From: Amycolatopsis orientalis DSM 40040 = KCTC 9412
GTDB lineage: Bacteria; Actinomycetota; Actinomycetes; Mycobacteriales; Pseudonocardiaceae
NCBI RefSeq assembly: GCF_000478275.1
Contig: NZ_ASJB01000031.1
Location: 179,850 to 243,849 of the forward strand
Reading direction: 5' to 3'
DNA length: 64,000 bases
Part shown: in pieces, positions 43,943-53,656 of the stretch
How the letters are laid out: each line of letters starts with the position of its first letter
How positions within the stretch are numbered: the first letter of the stretch is position 1
Position numbers and translations under genes: made by a program
The notes under the pieces: model-generated
Told to the model about the DNA's origin: nothing
Databases searched by the model: none
What the model saw: only the letters and a program-made list of their open reading frames with translations

Positions 43943-44790
43943 CACAGCTCCCATACCCGCAGTAGCGGACCGGCCACCGCGTAGTCGACGACCGGCCCGT
44001 CCCGGCACAGCAGGAGCGGGCCGAGCTGGCAATGCCCGCACAGTCCGGCTCCACATTTCATGTTGCGTTCCAACGAAACCCTGATCGAGGCAGGCGCGAT
44101 CCCTTTGCCGGCGAGTACCTCCGCGCAGAACCGCATCATCGGCTCCGGTCCGCAGAGGAACGCCTTGGTGCGGGGAGGATCCAGCTTCAGCCGGGAAAGC
44201 GGTTCGGTGACGAAACCGACCGGACCGCTCCAGCCCGGCGCCCGCCGGTCGATCGTCAGTGTCGTCTCCATGTCCTCGCGCGCGGTCCACGAGTCCAGCT
44301 CGGCGCGGAACAGGAACTCGTCCGGCGTCCGTGCCCCCGCCACCACGATCACCCGCCGGTAGTCCGTCCGATCCGCCAGCGCGGCGAGCACCACGGGCCT
44401 CAGCGGAGCCAGCCCGACGCCGCCCGCGACAATCACCAGATCGTGCCCCGCGGCGGCCCCGGCCTCCCAGCCGGTGCCGAAGGGTCCCCGTACTCCCAGC
44501 ACGGTCCCCCGTGGTGAGTCGTGCAACGCCCGGCTCACCGCGCCCACGGCACGGACGGTGTGCCCGAGCGAGCCGTCCGAGATCCCGCTCAAGGAGATCG
44601 CGACCTCACCGACGCCTCGGGCGTACAGCATCATGAACTGACCCGGTCGGGCGCGCGACAGTGTCCGGCCGAGGGGGTCGAGGCGCAGGGTGACCGAGTC
44701 GTGGGTCTCCACCGTCCGCTCGGCCACGCGATACGGCACCGGAAGCATCGGCTCCACCAGGTCGGTCCCCGGTCGCGACCGGGTGTTCAT
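43942..44790 (-). CDS. hyhG: Hydrogenase gamma subunit, FAD/NAD(P)-binding reductase
   Basis: The 282-residue protein resembles dihydroorotate dehydrogenase K subunit/ferredoxin-NADP reductase folds: [10 protein letters not shown] (FAD site), [15 protein letters not shown] (NAD site), [10 protein letters not shown] and a C-terminal 2Fe-2S cysteine set ([17 protein letters not shown]). It passes electrons between NAD(P)H and the hydrogenase clusters. It is coupled to beta and delta genes by short overlaps. Confidence 0.93.
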   Translation of the reverse strand: MNTRSRPGTDLVEPMLPVPYRVAERTVETHDSVTLRLDPLGRTLSRARPGQFMMLYARGVGEVAISLSGISDGSLGHTVRAVGAVSRALHDSPRGTVLGVRGPFGTGWEAGAAAGHDLVIVAGGVGLAPLRPVVLAALADRTDYRRVIVVAGARTPDEFLFRAELDSWTAREDMETTLTIDRRAPGWSGPVGFVTEPLSRLKLDPPRTKAFLCGPEPMMRFCAEVLAGKGIAPASIRVSLERNMKCGAGLCGHCQLGPLLLCRDGPVVDYAVAGPLLRVWEL

Positions 44791-45896
44791 TCCCGGACCG
44801 CCGCGAGCTTGGCCGCTTCTTCGGTGATGTCGATCCCCGCCGGGCACCAGGCGACGCACCGTCCGCACCCGACACAGCCGGAAGTGCCGAACTGGTCCTG
44901 CCAAGTGCCGAGCTTGTGGCTTATCCATTGCCGGTACCGGCTCTCGGTGCTGGTGCGGACGGTGCCGCCGTGCACGTAGGAGAAGTCCAGCTCGAAACAC
45001 GACGCCCAGTGCTGCCAGCGTTCCGCGTGGTCGCCGGTCAGGTCGGTGACGTCCTCGGTCGTCGTGCAGAAACAGGTCGGGCAGACCATGGTGCAGTTGG
45101 CGCAGCTCAGACACCGCGAGGCGACGTCTTCCCAGTGCGGCGATTCCCGCGATTCCCTCATCAGCTCCCGCAGATCGCCGGACGGCATCGCGCGGCCCAT
45201 CCGGTTCGCGGCCTCCGCGACCTCCGAACGCGCCGCGGCGACGTCGTCCGGATCGGCCGCGCCGCCACCGGCCAGCGCCAGTACCCGCGCGCCTTCCTCG
45301 CTGCCGATGTCGACGACGAACCGGTGCCCGGCCTCGTCGATCCGCTCGGTGAGGCCGAGGTCGTACCCGGGTCCCGCGGCGGGGCCGGTGCCCATCGACG
45401 CGCAGAAGCACAGCTCGCCCGGTTCCGTGCAGTTGGCCGCGATCACCAGCAGCCGCCGTCGCCGCCGGGCGTAGGAGCCGTCCGGATGCGCCTCCGCCAG
45501 GAGAACCTTGTCCAGTATCTTGATCGCCGCGAGGTCGCAGGCGCGAACGCCCAGGAAGGCATACCTCGGGGCGTCCTCGGGCTCGGCATGGAACTCGCCG
45601 TCCGGACCGGCGGAGAAAAGCTTGCGCCGCGGCGGGTGCAGGAACTGCTTCCAGGACTGCGGTCCGGCCGAATGCCCGAAGACCGCCGCGTCCCGGCGCC
45701 GCCGCAGCCGGTACCGTCCAGGCCCGGTCTCGACGCCCCAGCCCGCCGGAAGGGCGGCCGCGGAATCCAGTTCGCCGAGCACGATCGCGCCGTCCCGCAC
45801 GGTCGGTCCCACGACGACATAGCCCTCGCCGATCAGGACCTCGACCAGCCGGTCCAGTCGCGACCGGTCCAGTACGGCGGTGTCTTCGGTCACCAC
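44787..45896 (-). CDS. hyhB: Hydrogenase beta subunit, 4Fe-4S electron-transfer protein
   Basis: The 369-residue protein ends with two ferredoxin-like cluster motifs, CLSCANCTMVCPTC and CVGCGRCVAWCPAG, and has the family block FLGVRACDLAAIKILDKVL. It is the electron-entry subunit of the group 3b complex. GGAGG about eight bases before the GTG at 45896 sets the start; a GTG directly after is an alternative. It is the first gene of the hydrogenase operon, and two DosR-like boxes lie in the 193-base divergent region upstream. Confidence 0.92.
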   Translation of the reverse strand: MVTEDTAVLDRSRLDRLVEVLIGEGYVVVGPTVRDGAIVLGELDSAAALPAGWGVETGPGRYRLRRRRDAAVFGHSAGPQSWKQFLHPPRRKLFSAGPDGEFHAEPEDAPRYAFLGVRACDLAAIKILDKVLLAEAHPDGSYARRRRRLLVIAANCTEPGELCFCASMGTGPAAGPGYDLGLTERIDEAGHRFVVDIGSEEGARVLALAGGGAADPDDVAAARSEVAEAANRMGRAMPSGDLRELMRESRESPHWEDVASRCLSCANCTMVCPTCFCTTTEDVTDLTGDHAERWQHWASCFELDFSYVHGGTVRTSTESRYRQWISHKLGTWQDQFGTSGCVGCGRCVAWCPAGIDITEEAAKLAAVRE

Positions 45897-45937
45897 GGCG
45901 ACCACCTCCGTCCTCCACTGAACCGAGCGGCGCGAAC

Positions 45938-45951
45938 GGGACCTAGGGCCG
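45938..45951 (-). promoter_or_regulatory. DosR/DevR-like box GGGACCTAGGGCCG
   Basis: GGGACC, G10, G11 and CC match the set; only the last base deviates. It lies 42 bases upstream of the hyhB start codon in the divergent hyh/hyp region, so it is well placed for the structural hydrogenase operon. Confidence 0.5.
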
Positions 45952-45996
45952 AAGGGCACCGGCCGGGCCGGTCCGACGTCCCTCGTGGGGATCACC

Positions 45997-46010
45997 GGGA
46001 CCAAAGTCTC
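45997..46010 (+). promoter_or_regulatory. DosR/DevR-like box GGGACCAAAGTCTC
   Basis: This one is close to the mycobacterial form (GGGACT-WW-AGTCCC), with AAAGTC in the centre. It lies 80 bases upstream of hypF. Together with the site at 45938 it forms a pair that could control both the hydrogenase and its maturation genes. Confidence 0.55.
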
Positions 46011-46089
46011 CGCCGCGTGGGCCCTTCCAGCACTGTCTCCCGCGGCCGGCAGGGAGCGAAGGTGGCTAGGAGCACTCCAGGGGGCGAGG

Positions 46090-48405
46090 ATGGACATCGA
46101 GGCGGAGCCGGGCCGGAGAAGTGCCCGGATCGAGGTGCACGGCACCGTGCAGGGCGTGGGGTTCCGGCCGTTCGTGCACCGGCTCGCCGTCCGCCTCGGC
46201 CTCGACGGCGATGTCCGCAACGACGCCGGCACGGTGGTCATCCACGCCGCCGGTCCCGGCGGTCCCCTGCGCGAGTTCGTCGAGCTGCTGCGGACTTCGG
46301 CACCCCCCTCGGCGAAGGTCGGCCGGATCGAGGTCGACGAGTCGCCCGCGGATCTCCCCGCGCTGCGGGGTTTCCATGTCCGGGAGAGCGTGACCGGGCG
46401 GCCGTCCGCCCCCGAGGTACCACCGGACCAGGCGACCTGCGCGGACTGCCTGCGCGAGCTGTTCGATCCCGCGGACCGCCGGTACCGGTACCCGTTCCTC
46501 AACTGCACCGCCTGTGGCCCCCGGGCGACGATCATCGAAAACCTGCCGTACGACCGGGAGCGCACCGCGATGCGCGGGTTCCCGCTCTGCCCGGACTGCG
46601 AGGCCGAGTACCGCGATCCCGCCGACCGGCGCTTCCACGCCGAACCGATCGCCTGTCCGGCGTGCGGTCCCCGGCTGGCCTGGCACAGCGGGCATACGCT
46701 CCGCCATGGTGACGCGGCCCTGGCCGCGGCCTGTGCCGTCATCGCCGGTGGCGGGATCGTCGCGCTGAAGGGCATCGGCGGCTATCAGCTCGTCTGCGAC
46801 GCGACGGACACGGCGGTGGTGGACCGGCTGCGCCTGGTCAAACCCCGCCCGTCGAAGCCCTTGGCGGTCATGGTCCCCGACCTGCGCACCGCCCGGCTCG
46901 TGTCCGTTGTGGACGATCGCGCGGCCGAGCTGCTCGGCTCCCCCGCCGCACCGATCGTCCTGCTCCCGAAGTCCGCCGGGACGCCGTTGGCCGCGTCGGT
47001 CTCCCCCGGTCTCACCGAGGTGGGCGTCTTCCTGCCCTGCACGCCACTGCACCACCTCCTGCTCGCCGAACTCGCCCGTCCACTCGTGGTGACCAGTGGG
47101 AACCGCGCGGGAACCCCGATCATCACCGACGACGCCACCGCACGCGCCGAATTGGACCCGATCACCGACGGCCGCCTCGACCACGACCGGCCGATCTGGT
47201 CCCGTTACGACGACTCGGTCGTCCGCGTCCTCGGAGACCGGACGATCACCTTGCGCCGTGCCCGCGGATACGCGCCCGAACCACTGCCGTTGCCGGTTCC
47301 CGCGCCGGAGCCGGTTCTGGCGCTGGGCGCCCAGCTGAAACACACCAGCACCCTCGCGCTCGGCGCCGCGGCGATCACCGGACCGCACACCGGCGACCTG
47401 GAGGACAGCGGAACCTTCGGCGCGTTCGAACTCGCCGCCGAAGACCTCTGCCGGCTGCACGGGGCCCGGCCGCGGTTCTGCGCGCACGACCTGCATCCCG
47501 GCTACCTGTCGACGCGGTTCGCGCGGCGCTGGCCGGTCTCCCGGCGGATCGCGGTTCAGCACCATCACGCCCATGTCGTCGCGACCGCGGCGGAACACGG
47601 CGTCCGGGAACCGTTCGTCGGCGTCGCCCTCGACGGGCTCGGACTCGGTGACGACGGGACGTTCTGGGGCGCGGAGATCCTTCTCGCGACCTACACCGGC
47701 TATCGCCGGGTCGGCCGGTTCGCCACGGCGCCGCTGCCCGGCGGTGCCGCCGCGGTCCGCCGTCCGGCGCGGATGGCGCTGGGCTATCTCTTCGGTGCCG
47801 AGCCGTGCACCCAGGACCCGGTACCCGAAGACCTGGCAAAAGACCTGCTCGGCCGGATGAGCGGCCGAGAGGTCGCGGTCATCCGGGCGATGATCCGGAA
47901 GGGGCTCAACTCTCCCCGGGCGTCCAGCGCCGGCCGGTTGTTCGACGCGGTGAGCGCCCTGCTGGGGCTCTGCGACGACAACGGTTACGAAGGCGAAGCG
48001 GCCACCAGGCTCGAAGCGGCCGCGACCGGTTTCACCGGGGTGCCTCCCCTGCGCTGGAAGCTGCGAGAACGCGACGGGCTCTGGGTCTACGACCCGAATC
48101 CGACCCTGCGCGATGCTCTTGAGTCCGCTTTGGACAGTCCGGTCGGCGAGGTCGCGGCCCGCTTCCACCGGACCGTCTCCGAGGTCGTGGTCGCGTTGGC
48201 CGTGAGGGCGGCGGAGTCCGGCGGCACCGACGTCGTCTGCCTCGGCGGAGGGGTCTTCCAGAACGCCCTCCTGACGGCCGGGGTGCTCGACGGTCTGGCG
48301 GAGGCGGGATTGCGTGCCTTCGCCGGCGAACGGATCCCGATGAACGACGGCGGGATCAGCTACGGCCAGGCGGCGATCGCCGCCGCCACGATGAGCGAGA
48401 GGTGA
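46090..48405 (+). CDS. hypF: Hydrogenase maturation carbamoyltransferase HypF
   Basis: The 771-residue protein has an acylphosphatase domain (about 10-95, VHGTVQGVGFRPFVHRLA), two zinc fingers (CADC/CTACG, CPDC/CPACG), a YrdC-like domain and a Kae1-like domain with QHHHAHVVATAAEHG. It makes thiocarbamate on HypE for the cyanide ligands of the NiFe site. The ATG follows AGGGGGCGAGG. It is the first gene of hypFCDE and diverges from the hydrogenase operon. Confidence 0.95.
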   Translation: MDIEAEPGRRSARIEVHGTVQGVGFRPFVHRLAVRLGLDGDVRNDAGTVVIHAAGPGGPLREFVELLRTSAPPSAKVGRIEVDESPADLPALRGFHVRESVTGRPSAPEVPPDQATCADCLRELFDPADRRYRYPFLNCTACGPRATIIENLPYDRERTAMRGFPLCPDCEAEYRDPADRRFHAEPIACPACGPRLAWHSGHTLRHGDAALAAACAVIAGGGIVALKGIGGYQLVCDATDTAVVDRLRLVKPRPSKPLAVMVPDLRTARLVSVVDDRAAELLGSPAAPIVLLPKSAGTPLAASVSPGLTEVGVFLPCTPLHHLLLAELARPLVVTSGNRAGTPIITDDATARAELDPITDGRLDHDRPIWSRYDDSVVRVLGDRTITLRRARGYAPEPLPLPVPAPEPVLALGAQLKHTSTLALGAAAITGPHTGDLEDSGTFGAFELAAEDLCRLHGARPRFCAHDLHPGYLSTRFARRWPVSRRIAVQHHHAHVVATAAEHGVREPFVGVALDGLGLGDDGTFWGAEILLATYTGYRRVGRFATAPLPGGAAAVRRPARMALGYLFGAEPCTQDPVPEDLAKDLLGRMSGREVAVIRAMIRKGLNSPRASSAGRLFDAVSALLGLCDDNGYEGEAATRLEAAATGFTGVPPLRWKLRERDGLWVYDPNPTLRDALESALDSPVGEVAARFHRTVSEVVVALAVRAAESGGTDVVCLGGGVFQNALLTAGVLDGLAEAGLRAFAGERIPMNDGGISYGQAAIAAATMSER

Positions 48406-48409
48406 ACCG

Positions 48410-48679
48410 ATGTGCCTTGGCATCCCCGGCCGCGTCGTCGCCGTCTCCGAGGACGAGCGCGGGCCGCTGACCGGGACCGTCGACTTCGACGGGATACGGC
48501 GGACGGTGTGCCTGGCCTACACCCCGGAGGCCGGGATCGGTGACTACGTGATCGTGCACGTCGGCTTCGCCATCAGCCAGGTCGACGAGGCCGAAGCGGC
48601 GAAGACACTCGCCGTGCTCCGCGCGATCCCCGACGCCCTCGCCACCGAACTCGGCCCGGACGCGGAGGTCCGCTCGTGA
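48410..48679 (+). CDS. hypC: Hydrogenase maturation chaperone HypC
   Basis: The 89-residue protein begins [10 protein letters not shown], whose N-terminal cysteine is essential in the family for holding iron with HypD and the large subunit precursor. It starts four bases after hypF and its stop overlaps the hypD GTG (GTGA). Confidence 0.96.
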   Translation: MCLGIPGRVVAVSEDERGPLTGTVDFDGIRRTVCLAYTPEAGIGDYVIVHVGFAISQVDEAEAAKTLAVLRAIPDALATELGPDAEVRS

Positions 48680-49800
48680 AGTATCTCGACGAATACCGCG
48701 ATCCCGTGCTCGCCCGGCGGCTCCTCGCCGAACTGAACGGCACCGCCACCCGGCCGTGGGCGATCATGGAGGTCTGCGGCGGACAGACGCATACCTTGGT
48801 GCGCCAGGGAATCGACGAACTGCTCCCGGCCGGGGTACGGATGATCCACGGTCCCGGCTGCCCGGTCTGCGTGACCCCGCTGGAGATCATCGACAAGGCG
48901 GTCGCCATCGCCTCCCGGCCCGGCGTCATCTTCACCAGCTACGGCGACATGCTCCGCGTCCCCGGAACACACGGCGACCTCCTCGGGGTGAAGGCGAGGG
49001 GCGGCGACGTCCGGGTCGTCTACAGCCCACTCGACGCGGTGCGCGTCGCCGCCGACAACCCCGGCCGCGAAGTGGTGTTCTTCGCCGTCGGCTTCGAGAC
49101 CACCGCCCCGGCCAACGCGATGGCCGTCCTGCACGCCGCGGACACCGGCGTGGCGAACTTCTCCGTGCTGGTCAGCCATGTGCTGGTGCCACCGGCGATC
49201 ACCGCGATCCTGGACGCGCCCGACAACCAGGTGCAGGCCTTCCTCGCCGCCGGACACGTCTGCGCGGTGATGGGCTGGACCGAATACGAACCCATCGCCG
49301 CGCGCTACCGGGTCCCCATCGTGGTCACCGGATTCGAACCGCTCGATCTGCTGGAAGGCATCGTGATGGCGGTGCGGCAGCTCGAAGAGGGCCGCGCGGA
49401 GGTCGAGAATCAGTACGCCAGGGCGGTCAAACGCACCGGCAACGCCCCGGCGCGGGACGCGGTCCGCCGGGTCTTCCAGGTCACCGGGCGGACCTGGCGC
49501 GGTATCGGTCCCATCCCGGCCAGCGGGCTCGCGCTGGCCCCCGAATTCGCCGGGCACGACGCCGAACGCCGGTTCGCCGTCGAGGACGTGCGGGCCACCG
49601 AACACCCGGACTGCATCGCCGGGGCGATCCTGCGCGGTACCGCGCTGCCCACCGACTGCGCCGCCTACGGCACCCGCTGCACGCCGCGCCGCCCGCTGGG
49701 CGCCCCGATGGTCTCCACCGAGGGGACCTGCGCCGCGTTCCACCACGCCGGAAGACGGCGTTCGGCACCCACTCCGTCCACTGTGGAGGTACCCCGATGA
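48676..49800 (+). CDS. hypD: Hydrogenase maturation iron-sulfur protein HypD
   Basis: The 374-residue protein has [16 protein letters not shown] and [11 protein letters not shown], the HypD signature motifs that build the Fe(CN)2CO unit with HypC. The GTG start overlaps hypC, and the stop overlaps hypE (ATGA). A GTCCACTGTGGAG palindrome lies close to its 3' end. Confidence 0.96.
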   Translation: MKYLDEYRDPVLARRLLAELNGTATRPWAIMEVCGGQTHTLVRQGIDELLPAGVRMIHGPGCPVCVTPLEIIDKAVAIASRPGVIFTSYGDMLRVPGTHGDLLGVKARGGDVRVVYSPLDAVRVAADNPGREVVFFAVGFETTAPANAMAVLHAADTGVANFSVLVSHVLVPPAITAILDAPDNQVQAFLAAGHVCAVMGWTEYEPIAARYRVPIVVTGFEPLDLLEGIVMAVRQLEEGRAEVENQYARAVKRTGNAPARDAVRRVFQVTGRTWRGIGPIPASGLALAPEFAGHDAERRFAVEDVRATEHPDCIAGAILRGTALPTDCAAYGTRCTPRRPLGAPMVSTEGTCAAFHHAGRRRSAPTPSTVEVPR

Positions 49801-50846
49801 CGACGATCGACCCGCTGCGCGCCACCTGTCCCGCACCCCGGGCCGAAACGGAGCGTGTCCTGCTCGGCCACGGCTCCGGCGGCAGGCTGATGGCGGAACT
49901 GCTGGCCGAGGTGATCGCCCCCGAACTCGACACGCCCGGACCGCTGGAGGACGCCGCCGTCGTCGGCCTCGGCGACACCGACGTGGTGTTCAGCACCGAC
50001 GGCTTCGTCGTCACCCCGAGGTTCTTCCCCGGCGGCGACATCGGCTCGCTCGCGGTCTACGGCACGGTGAACGACCTCGCCATGCGCGGCGCGCGCCCGG
50101 TCGCGCTCTCCCTGGCCTATCTGCTGGAGGAAGGCTTCCCGATGGCGGAACTGCGGGCCATCACCGCCTCGGTGGCCGAGGCCGCGCGGGCCTGCGGGAT
50201 CCCGGTCGTCACCGGTGACACCAAGGTCGTCGGGCGGGGAGCCGCCGACGGGGTCTACCTCACCACCACCGGGATCGGGGTGCGGCTGCCGGACGCCTGG
50301 CCGTCCGCGTCCGCCGGTGTCCCCGGTGACGTGGTGCTGGTGTCCGGTCCGATCGGGGCACACGGGACGGCGATCCTGAGCGCGCGCGAGGACCTCGGGT
50401 TCGAAACCGCCATCACCTCCGACAGCCGTCCGCTGCACGGGCTGGTCGCCGCGATGATCGGCGCGGGCGGGGCGGATGTCCACACGCTGCGCGACGCCAC
50501 CCGCGGCGGCCTGGCGAGCGCGCTCAACGAACTGGCCGAGGCGTCGCGGGTCGGCGTGGAGATCATCGAGGCGGACGTGCCGGTACCGGCCCAGGTGGCG
50601 TCGGCCTGCGAACTGCTCGGGCTCGATCCCCTGCACGTGGCCAACGAAGGCTGTTTGGTGGCGTTCGTCGCGCCGCGGTCCGCCGACGCCGTCCTCGCGG
50701 CCATGCGCGACGATCCGGCGGGGCGGGAGGCCCGGGTGATCGGGCACGTGACGGGCGACCCCGGCCGGGTGACCGCCCGCACCCTGGTCGGCGCGAGCCG
50801 GATCGTCGACATGCTGGTCGGGGAACAGCTCCCCAGGATCTGCTGA
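49797..50846 (+). CDS. hypE: Hydrogenase maturation protein HypE
   Basis: The 349-residue protein ends in the obligatory PRIC, whose cysteine carries the thiocarbamate that is dehydrated to thiocyanate. [15 protein letters not shown] and the AIRS-like ATP fold are present. It is the last gene of hypFCDE. No hypA or hypB gene for nickel insertion is nearby, so those must be encoded elsewhere. Confidence 0.96.
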   Translation: MTTIDPLRATCPAPRAETERVLLGHGSGGRLMAELLAEVIAPELDTPGPLEDAAVVGLGDTDVVFSTDGFVVTPRFFPGGDIGSLAVYGTVNDLAMRGARPVALSLAYLLEEGFPMAELRAITASVAEAARACGIPVVTGDTKVVGRGAADGVYLTTTGIGVRLPDAWPSASAGVPGDVVLVSGPIGAHGTAILSAREDLGFETAITSDSRPLHGLVAAMIGAGGADVHTLRDATRGGLASALNELAEASRVGVEIIEADVPVPAQVASACELLGLDPLHVANEGCLVAFVAPRSADAVLAAMRDDPAGREARVIGHVTGDPGRVTARTLVGASRIVDMLVGEQLPRIC

Positions 50847-50912
50847 CCCGGAGGAACTGGACGTCTTCATCGGCCGAGTGGCCGCCGAGCCGCAAAGAAA
50901 GGTTCCGCTCTC

Positions 50913-51875
50913 ATGAAGAGATCATGGTGGGTCGCCTCGGTGGCCGGAGTGCTGGTGGTCGCCGTCGCGGCGGTCCTGATCGCCTGGAAACTCTCCGGCG
51001 AGCCGGACGGATCCGGGCCTGGCCCGGCCACCACCGCCACGTCGGAGAAGACCGCCGCGCCGGAACGGCGAGCGGTGCTGGCCGTCAAGATCGACAACGT
51101 GGCGGCGGCGCGGCCGCAGACCGGGCTGAGCGCCGCCGACCTCGTCTACGTCGAGCCCGTCGAGGGCGGACTGACCAGGCTGCTGGCGCTGTACTGGAAC
51201 CGGCCGCCGACGGTCATCGGCCCCGTGCGCAGCGCGCGGGCCACCGACCTCACGCTGCTCACGCAGTACGGAAAACCCACCCTCGCGTACTCGGGCGCGG
51301 CACCGGAACTCCTGCCGTCACTGCACTCGGCCTCACTGGTGAACGGCTCACCGGCCGAGTCCCCGAACGCCTATTTCCGCGACGACGGACGTCCGTCGCC
51401 GCACAACCTCTACCTGCACCCGGAACAGGTACCCGACAGTGAGCCCGTTCCGGTGAACGCGCTTCCCGAGGCCGGACCCGCACCGGAGGCCGGCGCACCG
51501 GCCTCCGCCGCGACGATCCGGTTCCCCGCGGCGTCCTTCGCCTTCACCTGGTCGGCACAGGCCGGAAGGTGGCTCATCAGCCTCGACGGTTCGCCGCTGA
51601 CGTCCACCGGGGCCGGCCAGGTCGGCACCGCGACGGTCGTGGAACAGCGGGTCGCCGTCCGGCTGGGCGAACGCGGCGAGACCGGAACGGTCCCCAACTC
51701 CCCCATCGCGCGGACGATCGGCGGTGGCCAGGCGACGGTCTGGCGCGACGGGAAACGGTTCCCGGCGGTCTGGGAACGCGCGAACGAGCAGGCGCCGACC
51801 CGCTTCCGCACGACGTCCGGGCAGCCTCTTCCGGTCGCCGACGGTCCTTTGTGGATTCTGCTCGTCCCGGCCTGA
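50913..51875 (+). CDS. DUF3048 (YerB-like) membrane-anchored protein
   Basis: The 320-residue protein has an N-terminal membrane helix (about 7-27) without a lipobox, a short low-complexity linker, then the DUF3048 core with VKIDNVAAARPQTGLSAADL and GPVRSARATDLTLL. The catalytic role of DUF3048 is unknown; it is exported. It lies 66 bases after hypE and may be a separate unit. Confidence 0.88.
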   Translation: MKRSWWVASVAGVLVVAVAAVLIAWKLSGEPDGSGPGPATTATSEKTAAPERRAVLAVKIDNVAAARPQTGLSAADLVYVEPVEGGLTRLLALYWNRPPTVIGPVRSARATDLTLLTQYGKPTLAYSGAAPELLPSLHSASLVNGSPAESPNAYFRDDGRPSPHNLYLHPEQVPDSEPVPVNALPEAGPAPEAGAPASAATIRFPAASFAFTWSAQAGRWLISLDGSPLTSTGAGQVGTATVVEQRVAVRLGERGETGTVPNSPIARTIGGGQATVWRDGKRFPAVWERANEQAPTRFRTTSGQPLPVADGPLWILLVPA

Positions 51876-51890
51876 CGCCGCCGCACGACC

Positions 51891-53237
51891 TCATTCCGGG
51901 AGCCGTAACCCTTGGCCAGGGTTGAGCAGGTTCTTCGGCGAGTACCGCGCCTTCGCCTCGGCGAGGAGGGGCCAGGAGGAGCCGAAGTGTTCCCGCCACT
52001 CCGCGGTGGACCTGGGTACCGCGGTCGACGGATAGGCTTTACCGCCGAGCGCGCTCACCTTGCGGTAGAGATCCACGTTGAGCCCCACCAGCCGGGCGTT
52101 GTGCAGCGGATCGACCGGGGAACCGGTACGCAACAAGGAAAAGAGCCAGACCAGTTCGCCGTCGGGCACCTTGAACAGCGGTGTCTTCAGCCGGTCGGCC
52201 CGCACGGGATAAAGCAGGATCAGCCCCAGTGCCCCCAATTCGGCTTCGCCGGTGGCGGCGAGTGTTCCGGTCACGACCTGCTCGACCGCGCTGTCCGGAA
52301 GGAAGGTGTCGATCCACGGATGCGGATGGAACCAGCTGCCTTCCGCGCGGAGCAGCGTCTCGGCCTCCGCCACGCGATTCAGGAAGTCGAAGTAGGTGGT
52401 GTCCGAGGTTTCGGCGTCCAGGAAGCTCAGTGAGTTCAGGAGCGTCTCCTCGTCGGGGGAAGCGGGTGGCGTGTAGTAGGCCACCGCCTCGATCATGTAC
52501 CGCCAGGTGCCCTCGACGGGAAGGGGCTGGCCCTCCACATAGTCGAACCGGCCGTCCCGGACGACCTCACGCTGGTCCGCCAGGAACGCGGACAGGGAGT
52601 CGTAGTAGAGCTTCCAGCGCCGTGCCCGTGCCGGAGCAGGCACCAGCCGCAGGCAGGCTCGTGTGATCACCCCGCACTGGCCCAGCCCGCCGAGCATGGC
52701 ATCGAACAACTCCCGGTCGTCGTCGCGGGAACAGGTGACCACGTCACCGGTCCCGGTGACCACTTCCAGTTCCACCACCGTGTCGGTCTGCACGCCGTGG
52801 TGGTGCGCGGCACCGCCCACGCCGCCGATCACCAGCGTGCCGCCGACGGTCACGTCCAGGTAGTCGGTGAGGACCGGAGGTGTCAGCCCCCGCGGGAGGG
52901 TCACGTCGAGGACGTCGCGCCAGCGGGCTCCCGCGTCGACGGAAACCACCTCACCCGTGACCGTGCGCCGAGGCGGCAGGGAGGTCATGTCCAGCACGAT
53001 CCCGCCGGGGGCCTGGCCCTGGCCGTACGGCGAGTGCCCGGCGCCCCGGGCGGCGACCGGGATGTCCCGCGCGACGGCGAACCGGAGCACCGCGGCGACA
53101 TCGATGACCGACGCGGGCCGCACGACCAGCCTGGGCCTGGCGTGCACCAGATCTCCCCAGTCGTTTCCGGCCCGGTCGAGGGCCGCGTCATCGGTCAGTA
53201 TCTCTCCCGTGATGGCGGGCAAGATCTCGTCGCTCAT
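51891..53237 (-). CDS. FAD-linked oxidase, cytokinin-dehydrogenase-like
   Basis: The 448-residue protein has a PCMH-type FAD domain (about 30-205) with RGAGHSPYGQGQAPGG, whose histidine is the usual site of covalent FAD in cytokinin dehydrogenases, followed by a C-terminal substrate domain ending NLLNPGQGL. It probably oxidises an amine or alcohol with oxygen. A cytokinin substrate is only suggested by motif similarity. It converges on the DUF3048 gene with a 15-base gap. Confidence 0.82.
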   Translation of the reverse strand: MSDEILPAITGEILTDDAALDRAGNDWGDLVHARPRLVVRPASVIDVAAVLRFAVARDIPVAARGAGHSPYGQGQAPGGIVLDMTSLPPRRTVTGEVVSVDAGARWRDVLDVTLPRGLTPPVLTDYLDVTVGGTLVIGGVGGAAHHHGVQTDTVVELEVVTGTGDVVTCSRDDDRELFDAMLGGLGQCGVITRACLRLVPAPARARRWKLYYDSLSAFLADQREVVRDGRFDYVEGQPLPVEGTWRYMIEAVAYYTPPASPDEETLLNSLSFLDAETSDTTYFDFLNRVAEAETLLRAEGSWFHPHPWIDTFLPDSAVEQVVTGTLAATGEAELGALGLILLYPVRADRLKTPLFKVPDGELVWLFSLLRTGSPVDPLHNARLVGLNVDLYRKVSALGGKAYPSTAVPRSTAEWREHFGSSWPLLAEAKARYSPKNLLNPGQGLRLPE

Positions 53238-53344
53238 CCCCGCACGCTAGCGGAGATTCCTCCGCGGACTCCCCGGCGTGGTGAGCGACAAACCACGTGC
53301 GACTCACCGCTCGATAAGATCGAGAGGAGAGACGGAGGTGCGAA

Positions 53345-53575
53345 ATGACGGATGAACAACTCCTCATCGAATTCGCGCTGACCCGGATGGATCATCCCGA
53401 CCTCGATCTCGAGGAGGTGGCCACGCTGACCGTCCGCCGCCTCGGCGAAGACCGGATGCTGGACTTCGCCGGGCACACCCTCGTCAGCCGCGGCGAACTC
53501 CGCGGGGCCGTGTTCCCGGCAGCGGTCGAGCACGTGCTCCGGGTCGTCCTGACCCTGCGCGGCCCGGACGACTAG
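53345..53575 (+). CDS. Small hypothetical protein (76 aa)
   Basis: I do not recognise the family. The product is acidic, without membrane segments, with LTRMDHPDLDLEEVATLTVR and a hydrophobic C-terminal stretch. GGAGGTGCGAA precedes the ATG. It diverges from the FAD oxidase across 107 bases and precedes the methyltransferase by 81 bases. Confidence 0.6.
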   Translation: MTDEQLLIEFALTRMDHPDLDLEEVATLTVRRLGEDRMLDFAGHTLVSRGELRGAVFPAAVEHVLRVVLTLRGPDD

Positions 53576-53656
53576 CCCTGTCCCCGAGACCTGTCCAGCT
53601 GTCCGCCGACGGCGAAAGCGCGGGCGGAAGACCATGCCACCGGTCATGATCGCGGC

